Assembly: GCA_016718805.1 (NCBI GenBank)
Contig: JADKCP010000001.1
Coordinates: 1 to 64,000, forward strand
DNA from: Bacteroidota bacterium
Lineage (GTDB): Bacteria > Bacteroidota > Bacteroidia > UBA4408
DNA length: 64,000 bases
Direction: 5' to 3'
The notes beneath the pieces are model-generated. The model did no database searches, had not been told where the DNA came from, and saw only the letters and a list, made by a program, of their open reading frames with translations. Below are positions 36,923 through 44,113 of this stretch, one piece after another. Numbering within the stretch: position 1 is the first letter of the stretch; each line of letters begins with the position of its first letter. The translations under genes were made by a program, and so were the position numbers.

Positions 36923-39010
36923 TCACCTTTTATACTCCTCCAACTTTTTAGACAACTCATTGTATCGCTCATTCATTTGAGTTTTCAAAACTTCAACTTC
37001 TTTTTTTAATTCTTCGTTTTCAAATTGCAGTTGCTGATTTTGTTTGCTTAATTCTTGAATTCCGATGAGTGCTACCCCCGAAGGGTCAATGGTGCTTATG
37101 GCTTTATCATCAAGGCCAACATTAAACAATGCATGAAATTGTTGCGCTAAAGGCCCGATGTGTGTTTCATGATATTCAGAACCAATATATTCCCATTTAC
37201 TGATGCGCAAGCCATTAATTTTACGCAGTATTTCAGCACTATTGAGGAACTCGAAGTTTGTTTTTAGGGTACTGTCTGATGTGTTGGTCCATACGCCGGC
37301 ACTAGTTAAATAGGCCCCGTTTCCATCGGTTACATTTGCTCCAACTTGTATTGCTCTACCACCAGGTACATTAGTGCCAAAACCCCAGCGATTAACGTTA
37401 TTATCGCCAAATCGTTGAGCATTGCTTGCAAAAACTTGAGTATTGTATCCAAATGAGGCTGAGTTAATGAAGGAAGAACCGCCTCCATCAGCAAAATAAC
37501 CAATATAGGTATTATTACTTCCGCCACCTGAAGCGAAACCTGACAATCCTCCATAGAAAGTATTTTGATTGCCGGTTGTAATATTATAGCCCGACCATAC
37601 TCCACCAAACGTATTATAATCGCCGGTACTTAGTCTTCCACAATCTGTTCCAACAAACATATTGTTGTTACCGCTAATATTGCTAAAACCTGCATTGGTT
37701 CCAATAAACGTATTGAATGAGCCTCCTGCATTGCTATATCCTGTATTGTAACCTGAGAAAACATTGAAACCGCCCGTAGAGTTTGTGTAGCCGGCTGCAT
37801 CACCAACAAAAACATTGCGCGAGCCCGAATTTGTTAACGCTCCTGTATAGGAACCAATAGACACATTGCTTGAACCGCTTGTTAGAATAAGCAGCGCACC
37901 TGTGCCTATGGCTATGTTTCTGCTTCCAACATTGGTAGGTGCTCCATTTAGGGCCGACCAACCAATTCCAATATTGTCAACATTGTTCAATCCGTTACGC
38001 ATCGCCTGATTTCCAATTGCTATAGATCGGGTAGACAAATTATCGGAGAAAAGCGCTTCGTAGCCAATGCTAACATTTGAGACACCGGTTGCATTTGAAT
38101 AAGAAGCTCTATAACCTATTGCTACGTTGTTGATACCGATTGTATTGTAATAAGCCGCCCTGTAACCCAATGCTAAATTGTAAGCGCCGGTATTTAGTTT
38201 TAAAACGCCTTGCCCAATGCCCACATTATAATTTCCAACCGATGGAAAGCCCAACGATAAAACACTATCACCAATGGCTACATTTTGATTTCCGGTTTGG
38301 TTGTTAAACAACGAGTATCTACCCATTGCCGTGTTTCCAAATCCGCTGGTATTTTTTTTGGCTGCTCTTTCACCCACTGCAGTATTGCCACTTCCTGTAG
38401 TTAGGTCTTCGAGCACGCCGATACCCACAGCTGTGTTGTTGGCTCCAGAGCTTACATTGGTTAATGAATAAGATCCTAAAGCCGAATTGCCTGCACCGGT
38501 TGTGGTAGTATTTCCGGCATTTTCACCCAAAAATATATTGTTTAGTGCATCAGTACCCTGGTTATTTGTAAAAATTTGTCCATTTGCTTTTATTCTTAAA
38601 CGTTCGCGGTTGTTCGTTCTAATCACAAAATCAACACTGTCTAATGTTCCAATAAAATTGGTTGCTGCAAGTGTAGAATCATTTCCTAAAGTAAGCCAAG
38701 CACTCGAAACATTTACATTAGATGCACTTAGTAATCCTTGCCAGAATGATCCGTTATAAACTAAATACTTTTTTAAGGTTATATCGTAAACAAGCAAGCC
38801 TACCGCCGGAGTAGCAATTAACAATCGTTGAGTGCTAGTCATGCGCGGCGCCAAAAAGCCTTGAGTTGTAGAGGTTAAATCGAGCAAGGCGCTAGCATGG
38901 GGAGTGGGGTTATTTATGCCCACACCTTGGGCAAAAATTATATTTGAGAGTGTTGCAAAAAAAATACTTAACAATAAAACCCAGCTTAGGGGATGGCGAT
39001 ATTTTTTCAT
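36923..39010 (-). CDS. Adhesin-like protein with YadA-head-type repeats and S74 (endosialidase-chaperone) domain
   Basis: The product has 695 residues. It has a signal peptide (to about 27), then a short N-terminal module (QGFLAPRMTSTQRLLIATPA, VGLLVYDITLKKYLVYNG). Residues about 155-545 contain about seventeen repeats of 20-23 residues of the form N-AIG--AL---T-G, the left-handed beta-roll repeat of YadA-like heads, which trimerises. Residues about 580-660 match the tail-fibre S74/intramolecular-chaperone domain (DSTLKTNFEFLN, WEYIGSEYHETHIGPLAQQF). A heptad-repeat coiled coil closes the protein (about 650-695). There is no T9SS domain. A phage-tail-like chaperone would fold the trimer and may then be cut off. 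Its promoter carries the dyad described separately. Confidence 0.88.
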   Translation of the reverse strand: MKKYRHPLSWVLLLSIFFATLSNIIFAQGVGINNPTPHASALLDLTSTTQGFLAPRMTSTQRLLIATPAVGLLVYDITLKKYLVYNGSFWQGLLSASNVNVSSAWLTLGNDSTLAATNFIGTLDSVDFVIRTNNRERLRIKANGQIFTNNQGTDALNNIFLGENAGNTTTTGAGNSALGSYSLTNVSSGANNTAVGIGVLEDLTTGSGNTAVGERAAKKNTSGFGNTAMGRYSLFNNQTGNQNVAIGDSVLSLGFPSVGNYNVGIGQGVLKLNTGAYNLALGYRAAYYNTIGINNVAIGYRASYSNATGVSNVSIGYEALFSDNLSTRSIAIGNQAMRNGLNNVDNIGIGWSALNGAPTNVGSRNIAIGTGALLILTSGSSNVSIGSYTGALTNSGSRNVFVGDAAGYTNSTGGFNVFSGYNTGYSNAGGSFNTFIGTNAGFSNISGNNNMFVGTDCGRLSTGDYNTFGGVWSGYNITTGNQNTFYGGLSGFASGGGSNNTYIGYFADGGGSSFINSASFGYNTQVFASNAQRFGDNNVNRWGFGTNVPGGRAIQVGANVTDGNGAYLTSAGVWTNTSDSTLKTNFEFLNSAEILRKINGLRISKWEYIGSEYHETHIGPLAQQFHALFNVGLDDKAISTIDPSGVALIGIQELSKQNQQLQFENEELKKEVEVLKTQMNERYNELSKKLEEYKR

Positions 39011-39065
39011 TCTAATTAATTTATTCTTTTTGCAAGAAGCTTAATAGACATCACGCAAAGTATTT

Positions 39066-39096
39066 CAAAACTAGTAGCTACAGGTGGTTGAAACAA
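39066..39096 (-). promoter_or_regulatory. Promoter of the adhesin-like gene (TTG-N20-TAGTTTTG)
   Basis: On the minus strand TTG (39096-39094), a 20-base spacer and TAGTTTTG (39073-39066) match the Bacteroidota consensus. The dyad at 39095-39116 overlaps the -33 box and extends upstream, as for an activator that touches sigma or a repressor that covers -33. The leader to the ATG at 39010 is about 50 bases. Confidence 0.6.
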
Positions 39097-39116
39097 TACC
39101 GCATTTGCTGTATTTT
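39095..39116. promoter_or_regulatory. Operator-like dyad, copy A (upstream of the adhesin-like gene)
   Basis: The core TACCGCATTTGCTGTA is a dyad of the form TACnGCAnnTGCnGTA. All 22 bases (39095-39116) also occur at 39378-39399. It lies between the stop codon of the HTH gene (39119) and the adhesin-like gene. NarL/LuxR-family regulators often bind such dyads. Confidence 0.65.
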
Positions 39117-39118
39117 AT

Positions 39119-39325
39119 TCAGCTAATTAATTTGTTTTCATAAGCATAGCGAACCAACAAAACCGTCTTCTTTAGATCTAACTTGCTCAATATTTTTTTG
39201 CGATGTGTACGAATTGTTGAAGGACTTAAGGTTAGGTGTTGTGCAATTTCACCATCACTCATGCCGTTGCAAATTAATTTTACAATTTGCAATTCGCGTT
39301 TGGTAAGCTTTTGAGAGGCGGTCAT
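39119..39325 (-). CDS. Solo LuxR-type HTH DNA-binding protein (68 residues)
   Basis: The product has 68 residues and consists almost wholly of a LuxR/GerE helix-turn-helix domain: LTKRELQIVKLICNGMSDGE, then IAQHLTLSPSTIRTHRKKIL with the recognition helix SPSTIRTHRKKI, and a final dimerisation helix. There is no receiver or ligand domain, unlike the usual NarL/LuxR proteins of about 210-240 residues, and the ATG at 39325 is preceded by a promoter, so it is a complete small gene rather than a cut one. It is followed by the TPR kinase upstream and the adhesin-like gene downstream. The same dyad lies upstream of its own gene and of the adhesin-like gene, so it is the best candidate to bind it. 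Confidence 0.85.
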   Translation of the reverse strand: MTASQKLTKRELQIVKLICNGMSDGEIAQHLTLSPSTIRTHRKKILSKLDLKKTVLLVRYAYENKLIS

Positions 39326-39347
39326 TTTTGTCTTCGTTTTAGTTGGC

Positions 39348-39378
39348 TAAAACTAGGAAGGAAGCAAGGCTATATAAA
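39348..39378 (-). promoter_or_regulatory. Promoter of the solo HTH gene (TTT-N20-TAGTTTTA)
   Basis: On the minus strand TAGTTTTA (39355-39348) is the -7 box, with TTT (39378-39376) 20 bases upstream in the -33 place. Dyad copy B abuts and overlaps this -33 box, the same arrangement as at the adhesin-like promoter. The leader to the ATG at 39325 is about 15-20 bases. Confidence 0.5.
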
Positions 39379-39399
39379 ATACCGCATTTGCTGTATTTT
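39376..39399. promoter_or_regulatory. Operator-like dyad, copy B (upstream of the solo HTH gene)
   Basis: This copy is a longer palindrome than copy A: AAAATAC and GTATTTT arms (39376-39382 and 39393-39399) flank the TACnGCAnnTGCnGTA core. The 22-base match to copy A is exact. It lies 26 bp downstream of the stop codon of the TPR kinase and just upstream of the HTH promoter. Confidence 0.65.
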
Positions 39400-39425
39400 G
39401 TGATGCTTAATAAGAAAATTGCGTG

Positions 39426-41558
39426 TTAAACAAGTTCGCCGACAATATGAATGCGACATCCGGCTCCGGGTTGAGCGCTATAAATTAACTTTCCTTTAAT
39501 GTTTTTTACTCGTTGTGTAATGTTGTGTATGCCGTTTCCTGTCAGCTTCTTTTCATCCATCAAAAATCCCTTTCCATTATCGCTTACAGTAAATTCAAAT
39601 TGATTGGAGTTGATGGTAAAACCCAAGTGAACATTATTCGCTTCGGCATATTTGAGGCTATTGTTTAGTGCTTCTTTAGCTATTAAAAATAAATTTCGTT
39701 TCAATTCCGGGTTAAGCAATAGCGCGGTGTTAACATTTGGAAAATCAGTGGTAACTTTAACTTCGCTATCAGCAAAAAAATTTAGAGCATATTGTTTTAA
39801 ATAGTCAAGGAATTTTTCGAGCGAATCATTTTTAGGATCGCTTGCCCAAATAATTTCGCTCATCGATTGATTTAGCTGATGCGAATAAGAGGAAAGTTTT
39901 TTGGCAGAAGATTTTACATCCGAAAATGAATTTGATTGCTCAGATATTAACTGACTCAACATTGTAATTTTAGTAAGATTGCTTCCCACATCATCATGTA
40001 TGTCCTGGGCAATACGCAAACGAACACTAGCAGCCTCTTTTTCTTTTTCGGTTACAATAAGTTGTGCCTGAGCTTCATTAAGTTGAATTATGGATCCTGC
40101 TAACTGAGTGCTCAGTTTTTTACGTTTAGTATACAACCAAAAAGTATAACTACCAACCAACAATAATAGTACAATACCAAAATATGCATATTGCTTTTTT
40201 TGAGTTTCTTTTGCATGTTGCAATGCCTTTGCTTCGGCTTCTTTGGCTAATAGCTTTAATTGTTGCTCCTTTTTTTCAGATTCATACTTTATGGTGAGCT
40301 CCCCAATAGCTTTTATTTTTTCTTGATTCATTATTGAGTCTTCCAGCATTCTTGCAGTATCGGCATATAAATAGGCATTTTTAAAATCGTTCAATTCGTA
40401 CAACACTGTAGCCAGCTCAGTACACGCTTTTTTATACAAATCTTTAAATCCATGACTGTTTGAAATGTGAACACTTTGCACTAAGTTGTTTTTTGCGTCA
40501 GCCCAGTTATTTAAATCTTTGTTGATATAACCCAGTGAGTTTAATATAGAGGCTTTTGTGTATTCATCACTAGCTTCATTGGCGTAATTAAGAGCCTGGG
40601 TTAATTTTAGTTTTGCACTATCTAAGAATTGATTTGCATTTAATTTCGCATTTGTGTGCTTTGCATTTTTAAATGATAAATAATAATAATCGGCAAAATT
40701 TTTAAGTGCTAAAGCAAGGTCTCCTTTCGCGTCGGCTATTTTAAAAAAGTGTACCGATTTGCGATAGTTTACCTCAACACTGTCGAGTAGTTTTAAATTA
40801 ACTAAATTGCTCGCAACAATATCGTAGGCAATTCCCATTTTTTTATAATCCTTAATTGACTTCGCCAAATAGATGGCTTTAGTTGCCGATACAATTGCAT
40901 TTTTATAATCATTCAGTTCAGTGTAGGAGTTTGCTATATTGTTTAAGTTAGCAGCAACCACTTCTGAATCTTTTTGTGCTTCACCAATTTTTAAGGCTTT
41001 TGTGTAATTGTAGGTGGATTTTTGAAAATCTCCCTTAAAGAAAAAAAGGTTTCCCGAATTGGTTAAGATGCGCAGTAATTGCGCTGTATCTTTACGGGAG
41101 GTTGCCAACTTAACAATGGTATCGTAGTAACTCTCTGTGGTTTTAAAGTCGCCTAAATCGTAGTAGCAATCTGCCAATTGCTCATAAGCAACTGCCTGAA
41201 TAGTCGGAAATTCTTTCAAATAAAAAATACTCTTTCGTACATTTAAAATTGCTTGCTCAAAATTATATTGCTTTTTATAAGCGCGACCTATATGGAAATA
41301 AGCTTTACCAATACCGTTGTTAAATTTGAGATTTTTGCCTAACCCTACCGCCTTTTCGAGTAAACGTATTGATTGCTCATACTTTGAAGAGTTATAATAG
41401 TGCTTACCCAATTCCAGCATCGACTTTACTTTATTTGTATCCATAATTGTTGTATTAGCAGCAATTAGGAGGCTATCTTCCTTCATTTGTTGAGCCAGTG
41501 AAGTATGAAGGTTGATAAGAATAAAATAAAACAATAAGCGGCTAATTCTCGTTATCAC
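39426..41558 (-). CDS. TPR sensor histidine kinase (NarL-type, HisKA_3)
   Basis: The product has 710 residues. A signal peptide (to about 22) is followed by tetratricopeptide repeats over about 35-400 (TVMELGKHYYNSSKYEQSIR-like units; GKAYFHIGRAYKKQYNFEQA), a coiled coil with a membrane helix near 450-472 (YAYFGIVLLLLVGSYTFWLY) and a HisKA_3 kinase domain with the phospho-acceptor His in AQDIHDDVGSN (about 515). The HATPase domain has SDNGKGFL and GNGIHNITQRV. The start is GTG at 41558; the N-terminus MITRISRLLFYF then gives a good signal peptide. It is 32 bp downstream of the NarL-type regulator and forms a two-component pair with it. Confidence 0.92.
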   Translation of the reverse strand: MITRISRLLFYFILINLHTSLAQQMKEDSLLIAANTTIMDTNKVKSMLELGKHYYNSSKYEQSIRLLEKAVGLGKNLKFNNGIGKAYFHIGRAYKKQYNFEQAILNVRKSIFYLKEFPTIQAVAYEQLADCYYDLGDFKTTESYYDTIVKLATSRKDTAQLLRILTNSGNLFFFKGDFQKSTYNYTKALKIGEAQKDSEVVAANLNNIANSYTELNDYKNAIVSATKAIYLAKSIKDYKKMGIAYDIVASNLVNLKLLDSVEVNYRKSVHFFKIADAKGDLALALKNFADYYYLSFKNAKHTNAKLNANQFLDSAKLKLTQALNYANEASDEYTKASILNSLGYINKDLNNWADAKNNLVQSVHISNSHGFKDLYKKACTELATVLYELNDFKNAYLYADTARMLEDSIMNQEKIKAIGELTIKYESEKKEQQLKLLAKEAEAKALQHAKETQKKQYAYFGIVLLLLVGSYTFWLYTKRKKLSTQLAGSIIQLNEAQAQLIVTEKEKEAASVRLRIAQDIHDDVGSNLTKITMLSQLISEQSNSFSDVKSSAKKLSSYSHQLNQSMSEIIWASDPKNDSLEKFLDYLKQYALNFFADSEVKVTTDFPNVNTALLLNPELKRNLFLIAKEALNNSLKYAEANNVHLGFTINSNQFEFTVSDNGKGFLMDEKKLTGNGIHNITQRVKNIKGKLIYSAQPGAGCRIHIVGELV

Positions 41559-41590
41559 TTTGTTATAAGTAAAGTTTAGTGAATTACAGT

Positions 41591-42220
41591 TTAATTTCTG
41601 AAAATTTTATTAATAGCTTCTGTTTTAGATTTCACTTGTAGCTTTTCATATATATTTCGAATATGGGTTCGAACTGTTTGAGGACTAATAAAAAGTTTTG
41701 CGCCTATTTCTTTGTAGTTGAATCCATCAGCCATAAAATTAATTATTTCGACTTCGCGCGAAGTCAATGTTGATTCGGATGCTAAAGGTTTAATTTTTTG
41801 AAATGAATTAACAACCAATCGCGCTATATGGGGCGACATTGGTGAACCACCATTTTTTACTTGCCTAATACCATCCAAAAGTTCACTGGTTGAATTAGTT
41901 TTTATAAGGTAGCCACTGGCTCCAGCACACAGGGCTTGGAAAATATATTCATGATTGGGAAAGGCTGTGTATACAATAAATTGAACTTGTGGCATCATTA
42001 GCTTTGCTTCTTGAATACACTCAATGCCTGTTTTTCCGGGTATACCAATATCCATTAAAACTACGTCAACTTGAAGGTGTTTGAATTCAGCTAAAAAAAG
42101 TGCTCCGTTGGGGAATGCTCTAATTAACTCCATATCATTTTCAACAGAAAGAGTTTTTTTGAGCATTTCAATTAGTTCTGTATCATCTTCTACGAGCGCT
42201 AATTTGATTATTGAATTCAT
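41591..42220 (-). CDS. NarL-family response regulator
   Basis: The product has 209 residues. The receiver has acidic residues Glu11, Asp12 and Asp13, phospho-acceptor Asp57 (VVLMDIGIPGKTGIE), switch Thr in VYTAFPNHEY and Lys in GYLIKTN. The C-terminal LuxR HTH (about 143-209) shows LTSREVEIINFMADGFNYKE and SPQTVRTHIRNIYEKL. It starts an apparent operon with the TPR kinase and the solo HTH gene. The HTH of this protein and the solo 68-residue HTH have related recognition helices (SPxTVRTHIR and SPSTIRTHRK), so they could bind similar DNA. Confidence 0.94.
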   Translation of the reverse strand: MNSIIKLALVEDDTELIEMLKKTLSVENDMELIRAFPNGALFLAEFKHLQVDVVLMDIGIPGKTGIECIQEAKLMMPQVQFIVYTAFPNHEYIFQALCAGASGYLIKTNSTSELLDGIRQVKNGGSPMSPHIARLVVNSFQKIKPLASESTLTSREVEIINFMADGFNYKEIGAKLFISPQTVRTHIRNIYEKLQVKSKTEAINKIFRN

Positions 42221-42433
42221 GACTAATTATAAATAAAATAAATCTACTGATATTTTTGGTAACCCCAAGTTTTAAAAGAAAGGTCTTATTAGGTAGTTTA
42301 CAAAAACTGTAAATGAATTCATGCGATACACTACATAAAAATATAAAAAAACAACCTCTCCTTTTCTAATATTATTTGGTTCTGCCTGTGCTGAAAATCT
42401 ATTTAATGGTAGTACTCTGGATTTAGAAATTGG

Positions 42434-42441
42434 TAATTTTG
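42434..42441 (+). promoter_or_regulatory. Probable -7 box of the 42471 delta-60 gene
   Basis: TAATTTTG matches TAnnTTTG and ends 29 bases before the ATG. No clear TTG is present at 19-20 bases upstream, so the call rests on the -7 box only. Confidence 0.4.
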
Positions 42442-42470
42442 TCGCTCACATCACTTCTCATATCAAAAAA

Positions 42471-44054
42471 ATGAATCGCATCCTTTTTTTACTATTAATT
42501 GTTTCATTCCCGAGTTTATTATTTGCACAACCCGGCACACTCGACAGCAGTTTCGGCACCAATGGAATTGTGCGAACTTTTGTGAATAGCTCTAATGCCA
42601 AACTAACAGCAATGGCGATTCAACCTGATGATAAAATTCTTGCTGCCGGATATGATCGATACGATACTACAAATTTTAAAAATGCCTTTGTAGTAATACG
42701 ATATACCGCTGATGGTTTACTTGATTCGAGCTTTGCAACAAATGGAAAAATGATGTACAATTTTGGAAACGGTAACGCAATAGCTAATGCCATAAAAGTG
42801 CAAGCCGATGGAAAAATAGTAGTTGCCGGAAGAAGCTCAGCTCCGGGTCTTATTGGGATGGCTAGTATTCGTTTAAATATGGATGGTTCGCTTGACACAA
42901 CTTATGGTACCAATGGTGCAGTTATTACCGCTGTTGGAACAACTAATGATTTTGCACTAGGAATTTATTTGCATTCAGATGGGCGAATAGTTTTAGGAGG
43001 GGCAAGTTATCTTTCAAGTTTTTCACGTATGGCTTTGGTGCGTTACCATTCGGATGGAAACATTGACACGTCTTTTGCTGCGAATGGTGTTTTAATTGCC
43101 GCTATTACAGGGGAAAATATTTATTGCAATCAAATTGAAACTGATTCAGCATCCAATTACCTAGTTTCAGGCAATGTAACGAATATCACCAGTACAGGTG
43201 CCTTTCTAAAAAAATACACTAGCAATGGAGTGCTGGATGTTACCTTCGGATTGCTTGGCTCCTGGTATCCTGCTGTTGGAAATAATTTTACAGAAAGTAC
43301 AACAGGATTGATTAAGCAGCCGGATGGTAAGTTGATAGTTGGGTTAACAACCGACGCAAATTCTCCGCGGAAATTTGGGGTTGTTAGATATCTTCCATCA
43401 AGCTGGTTAGTAGATTCTTCATTTGGTATTTATACAGGAGAATCTTATTTAACAACCGGTATCAATAAATATGTTGCTACGCATATCGCGCAACAACCGA
43501 GTGGAAAAATTGTGATTTCTGCAAATTACCAACTAGGAAGTGAAAATAAATTTGCTGCTATTCGCTATTTGGCCAATGGTCTTTTGGATAGTGCGTTTGG
43601 AACAAATGGTTTTGTTGTTACCAATATTACACCAACAAACAACAACAGTACTACAGCGGAAATAGGAGTGCAGAGTAGCGGTAAAATAATTGTTGCCGGC
43701 AACAATACTGAAAATGGTATTAAACGCTTCACTCTTGTTAGATACCATGATACACTAAGCATTAACACCTTTGTTCAAAGAGTTGAAGAAAATCAATTTT
43801 CACTTACTGTGTTTCCAAATCCGGCAAGTGATATTTTAAAAGTAAGCTGCTATTCAGAAAGCAGTGCCACATTTGAAGCACCATTGAATCTGAAAGTGTT
43901 TTCTTCGTTGGGCATTGAATTAACCTCACCAAAATACGCCAAAACTGTTCAAAGAGACAAGGTGCTAAGCCTTGAACTATCTATAAAGGATTTGTTGCCC
44001 GGCTTATACTTTATTAAAATTGGAAGCGCTACAGCTCGTTTTGTAAAAGAATAA
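42471..44054 (+). CDS. Secreted delta-60 repeat protein with T9SS sorting domain
   Basis: The product has 527 residues and is related in design to the protein at 18743. It has a signal peptide (MNRILFLLLIVSFPSLLFAQ). Delta-60 repeats cover about 20-420: DSSFGTNGIV or DTTYGTNGAV segments alternate with AIQPDDKILAAG or KVQADGKIVVAG. The C-terminal 85 residues (LTVFPNPASDILKVS to ARFVKE) are a T9SS sorting domain. It stands alone on the plus strand, divergent from the NarL-type regulator and convergent with metH. No catalytic residues are recognised. Confidence 0.87.
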   Translation: MNRILFLLLIVSFPSLLFAQPGTLDSSFGTNGIVRTFVNSSNAKLTAMAIQPDDKILAAGYDRYDTTNFKNAFVVIRYTADGLLDSSFATNGKMMYNFGNGNAIANAIKVQADGKIVVAGRSSAPGLIGMASIRLNMDGSLDTTYGTNGAVITAVGTTNDFALGIYLHSDGRIVLGGASYLSSFSRMALVRYHSDGNIDTSFAANGVLIAAITGENIYCNQIETDSASNYLVSGNVTNITSTGAFLKKYTSNGVLDVTFGLLGSWYPAVGNNFTESTTGLIKQPDGKLIVGLTTDANSPRKFGVVRYLPSSWLVDSSFGIYTGESYLTTGINKYVATHIAQQPSGKIVISANYQLGSENKFAAIRYLANGLLDSAFGTNGFVVTNITPTNNNSTTAEIGVQSSGKIIVAGNNTENGIKRFTLVRYHDTLSINTFVQRVEENQFSLTVFPNPASDILKVSCYSESSATFEAPLNLKVFSSLGIELTSPKYAKTVQRDKVLSLELSIKDLLPGLYFIKIGSATARFVKE

Positions 44055-44083
44055 AACGTAATAATTTGTTATCATTTATTGTA

Positions 44084-44113
44084 TTGAAACAACTAGTATT
44101 TAGCTAGTTTCAA
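44084..44113. terminator. Hairpin between convergent delta-60 and metH genes
   Basis: Arms TTGAAACAACTAG (from 44084) and CTAGTTTCAA (44104-44113) pair with a three-base bulge over a short loop. It overlaps the metH stop codon (44110-44112) and is the only structure in the 55-bp gap, so it may end transcripts from both sides. There is no long T-run, so efficiency is uncertain. Confidence 0.4.

Noticed and set aside
36923..39010. Prophage tail fibre, because of the S74 domain
   Set aside because: No phage structural, lysis or integrase genes are near; the protein has a signal peptide and its own bacterial promoter.
39119..39325. Truncated response regulator (pseudogene)
   Set aside because: No remnants of a receiver domain lie upstream; a promoter-like sequence and dyad precede its ATG, so a complete small gene fits better.
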